A DNA stretch of 64,000 bases, taken from positions 1 through 64,000 of the forward strand of contig DAOVER010000001.1 of NCBI GenBank assembly GCA_030668875.1, written 5' to 3'. Positions within the stretch are counted from its first letter, which is position 1. Every line of letters begins with the position of its first letter. Below are positions 17,494 to 26,254 of the stretch, in pieces. The notes under the pieces were generated by a model, which saw only the letters and a list, made by a program, of their open reading frames with translations, did no database searches and had not been told where the DNA came from. A program made the position numbers and the translations under genes. This DNA comes from Candidatus Heimdallarchaeota archaeon. GTDB taxonomy: Archaea; Asgardarchaeota; Heimdallarchaeia; Heimdallarchaeales; Heimdallarchaeaceae.

Positions 17494-18615
17494 CTATTTC
17501 TTCTTTTTCTTTTTCTTCTTTTTATCATCTTTTTGTTGTTGTCTAGCAATTTTCTTCCATTTTTTGAGGTTTCTATTTGATTCTTGTCCAAAAACTACAG
17601 CTGAATACTTCCTTCCTTCAGTTTCACCTAAACCTCTTATAGTTAGATTTTCTTCTTCTTCCCTTTTCTTTGTTTCTTGGAGCATCTGTTGAATTATCTC
17701 TTCCCTTCTCTTCATCTTAGCTTGAAGTTCAGGATCAATTTCTACTTCTGGTTCGGGAACTACTTCTGGTTCGGGAACTACTTCTGACTCAAGAATTTTT
17801 TTCGTGGCAATCTTTTCTTCAATTATTGCAATTTCTTTGATTAAAGAGATATCTTCGGTTTCTAATTCCTTTTCCTGTACTTCTACATGTGGAATCTCTT
17901 CTTCTGCAATGGGAACACTTGATGCTTCCTCAACGAATACAAACTTATGAACATCCTCTGGAATATTTTCTGGTTTGATTTGAATATCTTCATCAATCAC
18001 AGGTTCAGTGACTATAGGAGCAGACGAATCTATTGTTTCAATTTCAGTACTAAGATGATCAAGGATTTCTAGTTGTTCAGTTCCTATTGCCTCAGCTTCT
18101 TGAATCTCTTGTTCTGTTTTCAGTTTTTCCGAATCTATTTCTATTTTAGGTTCAGTCACAGAAGACTCTACTGTAGATTCAGCTGGTTGAGTTAATAATT
18201 TTTTAAGAGCTGTTTCTTTTTCATCAGAAGGTAGTGGGATTTTTTCTTGTTCAATTATTTCTTTAATATCTTCCAAATTTGTGTCAGAAATAATCTCTTC
18301 TACATCTTCTCCTGATACTGCTTTAGCTAAACCGATAGTCACTTCTTCAAGCTCTCTAGATCTCTTTATTTGCTCTTCAACAACACCTTCTTCAATGACT
18401 GGCTCTACTTCTTCAACAACACTTTCTTCAATGACTGGCTCTACTTCTTCAACAACACTTTCTTCAATAGTTACCTCTTGTTTTTTCAATTCATCTGCTT
18501 GCGTTGCTTCTTCTTTGGCTTTAGTCTTTGCTAAATCATACAAATATTGGGCAAATCTAGATATATTCTTCTTGTCCCATTCAAGCACTTCGTTCTCTTT
18601 TCCGTTGGAATTCAT
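17494..18615 (-). CDS. Acidic, repeat-rich, probably disordered protein with poly-lysine end
   Basis: 373 residues dominated by Glu, Val, Ile and Pro. Near the N-terminus a 12-residue unit, EESVVEEVEPVI, is repeated almost three times; PEPEVV repeats occur near residue 285. The last 30 residues are very basic, ending in a run of lysines encoded by an A-rich tract. No TM helix or globular domain is evident, so a scaffold or linker is likely. It lies 100 bases upstream of paralogue 3 on the same strand and probably belongs to the same functional unit. The residue make-up gives no family. Confidence 0.6.
   Translation of the reverse strand: MNSNGKENEVLEWDKKNISRFAQYLYDLAKTKAKEEATQADELKKQEVTIEESVVEEVEPVIEESVVEEVEPVIEEGVVEEQIKRSRELEEVTIGLAKAVSGEDVEEIISDTNLEDIKEIIEQEKIPLPSDEKETALKKLLTQPAESTVESSVTEPKIEIDSEKLKTEQEIQEAEAIGTEQLEILDHLSTEIETIDSSAPIVTEPVIDEDIQIKPENIPEDVHKFVFVEEASSVPIAEEEIPHVEVQEKELETEDISLIKEIAIIEEKIATKKILESEVVPEPEVVPEPEVEIDPELQAKMKRREEIIQQMLQETKKREEEENLTIRGLGETEGRKYSAVVFGQESNRNLKKWKKIARQQQKDDKKKKKKKKK
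17743..17791 (-). repeat. Short tandem repeat coding PEPEVV
   Basis: An 18-bp unit, ACTTCTGGTTCGGGAACT on the plus strand, is repeated more than twice in frame inside the acidic protein gene. Confidence 0.6.
18374..18468 (-). repeat. 36-bp in-frame tandem repeat
   Basis: Units start at 18374, 18410 and 18446. The first two differ by a single base near their middle, and the third diverges after about 25 bases. Near-identity at the DNA level points to recent expansion of the EESVVEEVEPVI unit. Confidence 0.8.
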
Positions 18616-18804
18616 AAGGTAACCACTTATCTAGATAATTCTAAATCCTTATTCTTACTTCTTTTCTTGTCTTATTAAATTTTCTTAAGCTTCTAAGATA
18701 TAATTTATAGAAAGCCTCATCTATATTAAATCTATTTGCAAATAGGAAAATAGATACAGGGAAAAATAAACTAAACTTTAATAAGATATTTTAAGGAATA
18801 TAGT

Positions 18805-19851
18805 ATGATGAGTGATTCCCTTAAACCATTGTTAATTCGATTAGTGGATTCCTTTTCCTATTATTTGATAAATGAAGCAAGGATTAGCACTGGTGAAGAG
18901 GTTATGCAATCAAAAATCAATGATATTGCATATAGAAAAGCAAGTGGGAGATTTGGAGAAGTATATGTCATTGACGTGTTTTACAGTTCTGAACATGGGA
19001 ACCATAAAAGCAAATTAGCTATTAAATTCATTGACAATATTGAAGATATAATCACGGAAATAAAAAACACCGCATTTCTTGAAAAGCATTTTTCAACTCG
19101 ATCTATAGTTAAGATTCCTCGTTATATTTATGTAAATTTGAAAAAACCTACTTATATTGCATACGAAGGAATGACTGGAATCAACTATGAAGATGCTCAT
19201 TTAGTTTCTGATAAAAGCTTCTGGGCAGGATATATACTATCAATCATACATGCAGGTAAGCCAAAACCGGTGATTACTGATATCTATGAAGAATTATACA
19301 GAAGATTAATATTATCTGTGTTTGGTGGATCCGAAGAAGAACATAGTATAATGGAAAAATCCAAAATCTTGATCGAAATGATTAAAGCTTCGCAAGGAGG
19401 TAGTGATTCCTTTGGTGACTATCATCAAAGCAATCTTATGGTTCGAGTAGCTCCAGAGGGTGAGGTTGTAAGTATTGCATTAATAGATCCAACTTTCTGG
19501 ATGCAAGGATCATTTGATAGATTTGAAGACATAGGAACATTTTTTGGAAGACAATCATTTCTTGAGTATCGTGTAACAAAATTGCTCACATCAACGATAA
19601 ACGACATACAGCAATTTATTCAAGGTTATAATGTTCACTTGAAAGAAGTAAATGGTGCTTCCTTGGAGGAAATGTATCCAAAAGGGTATCCTATCGATTT
19701 TTTTCTAGCAACATGGGCGATGATGGATGTCTTAGATAAAACAAATAGTTTCAATATAGATGCAAATCATCCAGACATTATCCTGTTAAGAGCATTAGCC
19801 CATTATCTGTTAACAGAACAACCAATAGGAAAAGAAGTGAACAATTTTTAA
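18805..19851 (+). CDS. Aminoglycoside phosphotransferase-like kinase
   Basis: Protein-kinase-like fold: a glycine-loop-like GRFGEVYVID, the Lys in LAIKFID, the catalytic segment FGDYHQSNLM (Asp and Asn as in HGDxxxxN, with Phe for His) and LIDPTFW as the metal-binding DFE equivalent. Homologues phosphorylate small molecules such as choline, sugars or antibiotics; the substrate here is unknown. Two ATGs (18805, 18808) are possible. It precedes the JAMM protease gene by 51 bases on the same strand, though that gene has its own TATA-like box. Confidence 0.7.
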   Translation: MMSDSLKPLLIRLVDSFSYYLINEARISTGEEVMQSKINDIAYRKASGRFGEVYVIDVFYSSEHGNHKSKLAIKFIDNIEDIITEIKNTAFLEKHFSTRSIVKIPRYIYVNLKKPTYIAYEGMTGINYEDAHLVSDKSFWAGYILSIIHAGKPKPVITDIYEELYRRLILSVFGGSEEEHSIMEKSKILIEMIKASQGGSDSFGDYHQSNLMVRVAPEGEVVSIALIDPTFWMQGSFDRFEDIGTFFGRQSFLEYRVTKLLTSTINDIQQFIQGYNVHLKEVNGASLEEMYPKGYPIDFFLATWAMMDVLDKTNSFNIDANHPDIILLRALAHYLLTEQPIGKEVNNF

Positions 19852-19866
19852 TCCAATTAAGGGGAA

Positions 19867-19876
19867 AAAATTTATA
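19867..19876 (+). promoter_or_regulatory. TATA-like box of the JAMM protease gene
   Basis: AAATTTATAG is centred about 31 bases before the ATG at 19903, giving a very short leader. Confidence 0.4.
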
Positions 19877-19902
19877 GAACTAATACAATGTAATTTAGTA
19901 TA

Positions 19903-20745
19903 ATGATTGATTATAATTCAGAAATAATGATATCAGCGTATGTCATTGCTAAGATTTTAGAGGTAGATGCTTTAGATACTTCGAAAGAATCTGCTGGGGT
20001 TCTCTTGGGTTATGTCGATGAAGCAACACAGAAGCTAATCATAACTGATTTTGATACTGGAAAACAAAGACAAACATCGACATTTGTTGTTCTAGATGAT
20101 GAAGCTCTTGTTCAGATTGTTACAGATTTGCAGAATAGAGATAGAAAAGAATCAATTGTTGGATGGGCACATACGCATCCTTCCTATGGTTGTTTCCTTT
20201 CTGGTACAGACAAGGGAACACAAAGAATCTATCAAAATCTCTTCTCCAAAGCAGTAGCTTTAGTGATTGATCCTTCAAAATATTATCAGTCTCAAGAGAG
20301 TTCTGATTTAGAAATTCAGTTTTTTAGATTAATAGATGATATTGATTACAAAGCAATACCTTACCAGCTATTTTTTGATGAACATACCAAACACGTTTCC
20401 AACTTAGCCAAGGTTGACCTCAAATGGGAATTACCTAAATTGACACAAGAAGTTGTTCAACTTTTGCATAAAAAATTTGAAACGATTGTCACTCCATCCT
20501 TAATTGATCAAGATAAGAAATTACTTCATGGACTTGTTGATATACTAAGCGAATCTCACGAAACACTATCGGAAGCTGGGGAAGAAAAAGAAATTCTTGT
20601 GACTATCGATAAAAAACTACACTCAATAAATCAGAATGTTAACAGAATTTACAATGAGGAGACAAATAATATTTATTCGGTAATGAATGTCGTAGCTGTA
20701 ATTATATTGGCCATATCTTGGTTTTTGATTGCTTATTTTGTGTAA
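19903..20745 (+). CDS. Tail-anchored JAMM/MPN+ metalloprotease, Rpn11-like
   Basis: The MPN+ domain has all zinc and catalytic residues: Glu29 in KESAGVLLGY and the motif HTHPSYGCFLSGTD with His90, His92, Ser100 and Asp103. The GCFLSGTD part, with Cys97, closely follows Rpn11/Csn5 (GCWLSGVD). The domain is followed by a helical region (170-250) and one C-terminal TM helix (about 258-279) with almost no tail. This predicts a protease facing the cytosol and anchored by its C-terminus. JAMM proteins of this type remove ubiquitin or SAMP-like modifiers. No ubiquitin, E1 or E2 gene is in the window. Confidence 0.85.
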   Translation: MIDYNSEIMISAYVIAKILEVDALDTSKESAGVLLGYVDEATQKLIITDFDTGKQRQTSTFVVLDDEALVQIVTDLQNRDRKESIVGWAHTHPSYGCFLSGTDKGTQRIYQNLFSKAVALVIDPSKYYQSQESSDLEIQFFRLIDDIDYKAIPYQLFFDEHTKHVSNLAKVDLKWELPKLTQEVVQLLHKKFETIVTPSLIDQDKKLLHGLVDILSESHETLSEAGEEKEILVTIDKKLHSINQNVNRIYNEETNNIYSVMNVVAVIILAISWFLIAYFV

Positions 20746-20818
20746 TTTATGGAATATGATTTCAAATTTTTCTTTAATTAATAGAAGGATTTTTCTAATC
20801 GATATTTTAACTTGATTC

Positions 20819-21634
20819 ATGCCTAATATTGAGATTATAGCAATCCCGTCTCACAAAATAATTGAGGAAAATGATGTTTTATTTGATATTTTATTGGAAT
20901 CAATGCAATCAAAATCAATCGTTTTTCAAGAAAATGATGTCTTAATTATTGCTAGTAAAGTTGTTTCTGTAACTGAGGGAAGAGTGGTGAGTTTTGCTAC
21001 AGTTTCTCCATCTCCGCTTGCAAAAAAACTTGCTGAACAAATGCAAACTGCAACTGAGTTCACCCAAATTATACTTGATGAATGTGAAAATAATTACATC
21101 GGCGTTGTTCCAGGAGCTTTAACTACCATTAATAAATATGGGATATTGGCAAATGCTGGTGCAGATCAATCAAATGTTAAAAACAACAAAGCCATAATTC
21201 TTCCTGTTAATTGCAAGAAATCAGCTTATGATCTTCACTCAAGGATATTTGAGACAACTCAAAAAAGGGTTGGCGTAATAATTGCTGACTCTAGAACAAT
21301 GCCAATGAGATTGGGAACAGTTGGGACCGCTTTAGCAACGTATGGATTCAAATCAGTAATCGATGAAAGAGGAAAGAGTGATCTGTTTGAAAGACCTATG
21401 CATATTACCTCTAGGGCAATTGCAGACCAACTTGCTACAGCAGCTGAAATAGTAATGGGTGAAACAGATGAAAGGACCCCATTCGTAATTATTCGAAATT
21501 ATCCTCTGATTCCAATATCTGAGGATGATGAAATTGATATAAATGACCTAATCCTTGCAGATTTATGCATGTACATCGGACCACTCATGCCGTGCATTAA
21601 AGAGAAAATTGAAGGAGAAAAGCAGAATGATTAA
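20819..21634 (+). CDS. cofE: Coenzyme F420:L-glutamate ligase (CofE-like)
   Basis: GTP-dependent addition of glutamates to F420-0. The family pattern is visible: DVLIIASKVVSVTEGRVV, NYIGVVPGALTTINKYGILANAGADQSN (in two adjacent segments), and VGVIIADSRTMPMRLGTVGTA. The length of 271 residues is standard for archaeal CofE. The 3' end overlaps the DHPS-like gene by 8 bases, so the two are translationally coupled. Some archaea use CofE homologues on related substrates, so substrate identity is likely but not proven. Presence of F420 fits an anaerobic archaeon. Confidence 0.85.
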   Translation: MPNIEIIAIPSHKIIEENDVLFDILLESMQSKSIVFQENDVLIIASKVVSVTEGRVVSFATVSPSPLAKKLAEQMQTATEFTQIILDECENNYIGVVPGALTTINKYGILANAGADQSNVKNNKAIILPVNCKKSAYDLHSRIFETTQKRVGVIIADSRTMPMRLGTVGTALATYGFKSVIDERGKSDLFERPMHITSRAIADQLATAAEIVMGETDERTPFVIIRNYPLIPISEDDEIDINDLILADLCMYIGPLMPCIKEKIEGEKQND

Positions 21635-22478
21635 TGGTTTTCTCGGTAATCTCCAAATTGGTGATGACTATCCAGCTAGAATAATAGGAATTGTAAATCT
21701 ATCAAAAGCTTCGTTTTTTAGAGGTTCAGTGGCTTCTTCTCAAAGAGAATTGCAAACATCGATAGAGAAAATGGTTAAAGATGGAGCGAATGGAATTGAT
21801 ATAGGTGCTCAATCTACACGACCAATACAAATCTATGGGGGCGAGGGTCGACTCAATGAGGACCAAGAGCTGAAAATTATAAGGGAAGCCGTTGAAGCAT
21901 CTCTAGATGTATTGAGTAGTTACGATGAAATAGTGCTATCTGTTGATACAATGAGAAAATCTGTAGCAGAATATTCTCTTAAAGAAGGTGTTAGAGTAAT
22001 AAACGATATTTCAGGTTTTAAGAAGGAGAAAGAAATAGCTAAATGCATAGCTGAATTTGATGCTAGTGTTGTTTTGATGGCAGCAAAATCTGAACCTGGT
22101 GATGTATATGAGATCAATGACATATTGCACGAACTACAGAAGAGTCTCTCCATTGGTGAAGAAGCTGGAATTGAAAAGCAAAACATGTCAGTGGACCCTG
22201 GAATTGGAAGCTGGGAAGCTAGAGATTTTAAACATGATTATTCAATAATTAAAAATCTTAAAGAATTTAGAAAATTAGAATCACCTATTTATGTTGGTAT
22301 AAGTAGAAAAACATCTATAGGGAAAATTCTTGAGAATGCTCCGCCAGAAGAACGATTATTCGGATCATTAGGAGCTACTATTATAGCTATTGTAAATGGA
22401 GCTCATGTCATTAGAACTCATGATGTCAGACCAACACTTGAAGCTATTAAAGTTGCTGAGACAATCTTAAATTATTAA
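21627..22478 (+). CDS. Dihydropteroate synthase-like pterin-binding enzyme
   Basis: TIM-barrel pterin-binding protein: GIVNLSKASFF, then DIGAQSTRP, LSVDTMRKSVAEY, VINDISGF, VDPGIGSW and VGISRKTSIG follow DHPS strand by strand. Archaeal members act in tetrahydromethanopterin or folate-like cofactor synthesis. The ATG at 21627 follows GAAGGAGAA and overlaps the cofE stop; the longer frame inside cofE is not credible. Coupling of an F420 gene with a pterin gene suits C1/F420 cofactor supply. Confidence 0.85.
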   Translation: MINGFLGNLQIGDDYPARIIGIVNLSKASFFRGSVASSQRELQTSIEKMVKDGANGIDIGAQSTRPIQIYGGEGRLNEDQELKIIREAVEASLDVLSSYDEIVLSVDTMRKSVAEYSLKEGVRVINDISGFKKEKEIAKCIAEFDASVVLMAAKSEPGDVYEINDILHELQKSLSIGEEAGIEKQNMSVDPGIGSWEARDFKHDYSIIKNLKEFRKLESPIYVGISRKTSIGKILENAPPEERLFGSLGATIIAIVNGAHVIRTHDVRPTLEAIKVAETILNY

Positions 22479-22485
22479 GTTATCA

Positions 22486-23589
22486 TTAAATTGATGAATT
22501 CTTGTAATTATCATCAAAGTAAACACCCTCATCAAATTTAGCAAACCAGGTTGGTAATTTTAATCTCTCTTGTATCCTTTGAAGAATGTCTGCGCCGTTT
22601 TCTTCTACTAGAAGAACGGCACACCCTCCTAATCCAGCACCAGTTAGTTTTCCTCCTAAAGCCCCTTCCTCTATACCTGTTGTTACGATTTTATCCAGTA
22701 TTGGTAGTGAAACTTTAATGCCTTCTCGGAGTGCATCTTGTTGTGAAGATAATAGTTTTCCTAGTAAGTAGAGATTAGGTTTTACGCTCTGAAGCTCTTT
22801 CTCAGCAAGTTTGGTATCTTCTTTAATTTTTATTACCGCTTGAATAATGGATAATTCTTCTTTTGTAAGCTCTTTCTCATGCTTTCCTATATCTTCTCTC
22901 TGAATGAACTCTAACTCTAAGTTTGTCAATTTTTCAATTTTTTGCGCAACCCTCTTTATTTTATAAACTACAGAACCATGTACATCACTTGTTAGTTTGG
23001 GGGTGTTACTATTTACTATAATTAGACCTGAATTAGGATTTTTTAAATACTTAAGTTTAGGTGGTTCTGTGCAGGACAAACTAATAATTGATCCATATGC
23101 ACTAGAGTATTGATCCATTTTTCCACAAGGTATATGCATTATCTCATGTTCTGCATAATAAGCTAATTCCGCTATTTCATCATTTTTTAAATTTAACTCA
23201 AGAATTCCCGCAAGATGTGAAATCCATCCAACTTGAAGGGCGGCAGAGCTAGAAAGGCCACTTGCTACTGGTATAAAACTTTCAATCGTTGCGCTTACTA
23301 AGGGTATCTGTATGTCTTTGAAGTTTTGCTTAAGAGAAATAATTCCTGCTTCCATGAATGACTTGAATGAATCGTTCAAGTTAGATAATTTTTCAATGTT
23401 AGGAGAAATTCTAATTGACTTATTCAGATTCTTACTTGATATTGTCAAATATTCTTCTTTAGTTTTCGCAGAAATTATATTCAATCGGAGATCAATTGCA
23501 GCAGGAATTACTTTTTGAAGCAAATAGTCTTGGTGTTCTCCAAATAAACATACTCTCGCTGGTGCGGATGATAGATACACTGTTACCAA
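22486..23589 (-). CDS. GHMP-family sugar kinase, galactokinase-like
   Basis: The three GHMP motifs are present: ARVCLFGEHQDY (motif 1), PVASGLSSSAAL (ATP loop, motif 2) and GGKLTGAGLGGCAV (motif 3), plus the catalytic region CGKMDQYSSAYG. The length of 367 is normal. The GEHQDY form occurs in galactokinase, mevalonate-kinase-like and fucokinase/glucuronokinase groups, so the sugar is uncertain. The start is a TTG at 23589 preceded by TAGGAG at a spacing of about 8 nt; no ATG occurs early in the frame. Its end lies 7 bases from the convergent DHPS-like gene. Confidence 0.75.
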   Translation of the reverse strand: MVTVYLSSAPARVCLFGEHQDYLLQKVIPAAIDLRLNIISAKTKEEYLTISSKNLNKSIRISPNIEKLSNLNDSFKSFMEAGIISLKQNFKDIQIPLVSATIESFIPVASGLSSSAALQVGWISHLAGILELNLKNDEIAELAYYAEHEIMHIPCGKMDQYSSAYGSIISLSCTEPPKLKYLKNPNSGLIIVNSNTPKLTSDVHGSVVYKIKRVAQKIEKLTNLELEFIQREDIGKHEKELTKEELSIIQAVIKIKEDTKLAEKELQSVKPNLYLLGKLLSSQQDALREGIKVSLPILDKIVTTGIEEGALGGKLTGAGLGGCAVLLVEENGADILQRIQERLKLPTWFAKFDEGVYFDDNYKNSSI

Positions 23590-23683
23590 CTTTCTATTCT
23601 CCTACGTCCTAATAATACTTACTTGAAAAATTAATTTATGTCATAGGTCATCAATTGTATTTCTCTTTTCCGTTGTAACAAAG

Positions 23684-23691
23684 TATTTAAG
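23684..23691 (+). promoter_or_regulatory. TATA box of the AAA ATPase gene
   Basis: TATTTAAG is followed by GAAAAA, with a predicted start of transcription near 23714 and a leader of about 50 nt. Confidence 0.4.
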
Positions 23692-23765
23692 GAAAAATTA
23701 CTGTATAAAGCGTAGGAATAAATTTCAAGCATACAGAGGTCGTTTCCTTCAATTTGGTGTTATAT

Positions 23766-25007
23766 ATGAACTTATTAGAGAAAATATTCAAAATCTCACA
23801 ATACCTTAAAGATGGAAACTTCAATGTTCAAAACCAAGAGTTTCAAAACGACCCTTGGACAATGGAGTACGTGCATGAGTTATTTATTTCATCAGAACAA
23901 GTAAATAGCCAGATTGTGCGTTTAATTCAACATTTGACAGGCGGGAATGCCATATGCTCAATTATTGGAGGACAAAAATCTGGTAAATCATATTTGATGA
24001 ATATATTACATGATGGTTTGAAAGAAGATTTATGGAAATATACTGAGTATGACAAAGTACATGTTTTACTTTTTAATCCTGATAATTTGAAGGAATGTTC
24101 ACTAACAAATTATTATATGGCTATAGCCGATCAAGTGCTTTCAAAGCATTTTACAAGATATGAAGAAGTAATTGTGGAGTTAAAGAGATATTTAGAAGGT
24201 AATAACGCTCTTCTAGTAGTTATGCTTGATAACTTCCAAAATGACAATCTTTCTACCATCATAAAAAACACAGCAAAACTTCTAAAACCTTTGAAGAATC
24301 ATTTCTCTTGCGTAATTTCAAACCAAATCTATGAAGCAAAGCTTTGTAATGGTGGTTTGGAGAATGGAGGAATGAAACATTTCTCTTACACAATTAGAAT
24401 TCCTGAAGTTCTATCACTAGAAGAAACCAAGTTATTGATTCAAAAACGCATTTCATATGCTTTGAACCAAACTATTGCGAGTGCAACTGACTTTTTCTCG
24501 GAAAGAGCAATAGAAACTGTATGGAATGAATCTCAAGGAAAGCCTTGGCAGTTAATCTCATTATTAGAAGATTCTTATACATATTCCAGAAATCAAGGAT
24601 CAAAAATTGTTTCACATGATGAAGTGCTTACTGTAGCTAAACTATTTGATAGGTCAACGAATCAAGATGGTGTTGAAGATCATGATAATTTTGCTATTCG
24701 ACAGGCTTTGAACAATTTTCCATATAGAGAAAGACAAGTTTGTCAGTATCTTATGCAAAAAGATGCTAGTGCAAAAGAAATAACGATTTATTTATATGGT
24801 GAACTTCCCTCTAACGAGTATAGAAGTAAATATATGGGAACTAAAAGTTTCTTAAAACGACTTAAAGATAAAAACGTAGTAGTGGTTAAAAACCAAACCG
24901 GGAGATCTTTGATATTCGGTATAAATCCAAAGATGAAAGCTATGTTTTCTCAAGGAAGCGATGAAACAGATTCAACCTTCGCAATTGAAAATAAGATAGA
25001 AACCTAA
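23766..25007 (+). CDS. AAA ATPase with C-terminal winged helix, Orc1/Cdc6- or STAND-like
   Basis: The P-loop is GGQKSGKSY. A Walker B-like strand LLVVMLDNF has Asn where AAA proteins usually have Glu, which may lower hydrolysis. Sensor-type sequence follows, then a C-terminal winged helix (about 310-395, RERQVCQYLMQKDASAKEI). The architecture resembles the Orc1/Cdc6 group, but the ISM helix and arginine-finger motifs are not obvious, so an origin-binding role is not claimed. I chose the ATG at 23766; the longer frame starts with TTG at 23754. The gene stands alone. Confidence 0.6.
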   Translation: MNLLEKIFKISQYLKDGNFNVQNQEFQNDPWTMEYVHELFISSEQVNSQIVRLIQHLTGGNAICSIIGGQKSGKSYLMNILHDGLKEDLWKYTEYDKVHVLLFNPDNLKECSLTNYYMAIADQVLSKHFTRYEEVIVELKRYLEGNNALLVVMLDNFQNDNLSTIIKNTAKLLKPLKNHFSCVISNQIYEAKLCNGGLENGGMKHFSYTIRIPEVLSLEETKLLIQKRISYALNQTIASATDFFSERAIETVWNESQGKPWQLISLLEDSYTYSRNQGSKIVSHDEVLTVAKLFDRSTNQDGVEDHDNFAIRQALNNFPYRERQVCQYLMQKDASAKEITIYLYGELPSNEYRSKYMGTKSFLKRLKDKNVVVVKNQTGRSLIFGINPKMKAMFSQGSDETDSTFAIENKIET

Positions 25008-25030
25008 AAAAGGAGAAAAAGGGAAAGAAG

Positions 25031-26167
25031 TTATTTTTTAGCTATTAATCTAATTATTGGTATGATTTTGAAAATCACATATGCTACTAATAGATTTATT
25101 AGTAAAAGATTTGTGAATTCTGTAAATATTGGGAACCAAGTTGCTGATTCCAAATAGAAATAATAGCTTGATCCAATAAGATTCTGGAAAGGATAACTAT
25201 AAGCACAAATTATTAGAAATGGGACAAGATTTAGTATAAAGAATGGTCCTTCAAAGTTAAACCGCATTTTACCTGAAGTCCCCTCAGCTCTTTGATAAAC
25301 GATAAAAGCCAAGCCTATTCCAATTCCAAATCCTACTATTGGTAATATGTATAACCCATTCAGGTATGTTATAGCCATGAAACTGCCGCTCGGGACTTTC
25401 GAAAACATCTCGTTAAGAAATATAGTATTTGTATCTCCAAAGATTGAAACAGCAGTGCTATTATCAAATATGGTATTTGATAGAGCTATAAATACAAGAG
25501 CTCCTGTAATGCTCAAGAATATAATAATTTGACCGATAATTTCAAATTTCTTACCGTCAATTTGCTTTGTAACGATTTTCCTAGAGATTATAACGAATAC
25601 AATCAAGAATATTAGCGAAAAAACAGCTACAATAATATCCCAAACTGGAACGTTATTTATAAATTCTCCAAATGCTATCCCTACTGAATTATTATGAAAA
25701 TCCTTTTGAGCTTCTTGAAAAGATAAGAACATGCTCACTCCCGATCCAATAAACCCTTGAAGACCGAATATAATTCCTATTAGTAGTAACCCGGTTCTCC
25801 CTGTCATCTCGTTTGTTGCAAAGAATCCTGCGAAAAACGCTGTTACAATAAATATAATGAGAAGTGCAGCTAATCCGTAATCAAATGATTCATATGGGTT
25901 GTAGAATGATAATACTGCTGCTGCACCTATAAGAACAGAAGCAACGACATTCTTTGCTATTGCACTTGAAACAAAAATGACTGCTAGAGTGAAAGTTATA
26001 GTAGTTGGGGTAATCCATTCCCACAAAGCTTCCTCCTGTAGAAATCCCCACATTGGAAGAAATAATTCGGTTAAAGCAATTAAACCTGCTCCGAAAAGTG
26101 TTGAAAGTAAGGTTCTAAGCGAGAAAAATTGTCCAAGATGAAAGTATTTTACTTTTGCCATATACAT
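25031..26167 (-). CDS. Multi-pass membrane protein, about ten TM helices
   Basis: 378 residues with long hydrophobic helices throughout and short loops; the first 15 residues are basic and cytosolic. No ATP-binding or clear transport signature is visible. It is the last of five minus-strand genes (winged-helix/RING, MazG-like, ABC ATPase, small membrane protein, this gene). It could therefore be the permease partner of the ABC ATPase, although it does not look like an FtsX/MacB permease. Confidence 0.55.
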   Translation of the reverse strand: MYMAKVKYFHLGQFFSLRTLLSTLFGAGLIALTELFLPMWGFLQEEALWEWITPTTITFTLAVIFVSSAIAKNVVASVLIGAAAVLSFYNPYESFDYGLAALLIIFIVTAFFAGFFATNEMTGRTGLLLIGIIFGLQGFIGSGVSMFLSFQEAQKDFHNNSVGIAFGEFINNVPVWDIIVAVFSLIFLIVFVIISRKIVTKQIDGKKFEIIGQIIIFLSITGALVFIALSNTIFDNSTAVSIFGDTNTIFLNEMFSKVPSGSFMAITYLNGLYILPIVGFGIGIGLAFIVYQRAEGTSGKMRFNFEGPFFILNLVPFLIICAYSYPFQNLIGSSYYFYLESATWFPIFTEFTNLLLINLLVAYVIFKIIPIIRLIAKK

Positions 26168-26254
26168 CGTACTCTCTAATATAATTTAAACTAATATTAT
26201 GCATATTAAGTCTTATGGGAAAAAAAAGCTTTTGGAAGTATCCAATTGAAAAAA

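Noticed and set aside
17494..17530. Lys-run at the end of the acidic protein as a sign of a frameshift.
   Set aside because: The frame ends cleanly after the run and no continuing homologous frame is visible downstream.
23766..25007. Replication initiator Orc1/Cdc6 and an adjoining origin.
   Set aside because: The Walker B acid is changed, initiator-specific motifs are not clear, and no repeated origin-recognition boxes were found in the flanking gaps.
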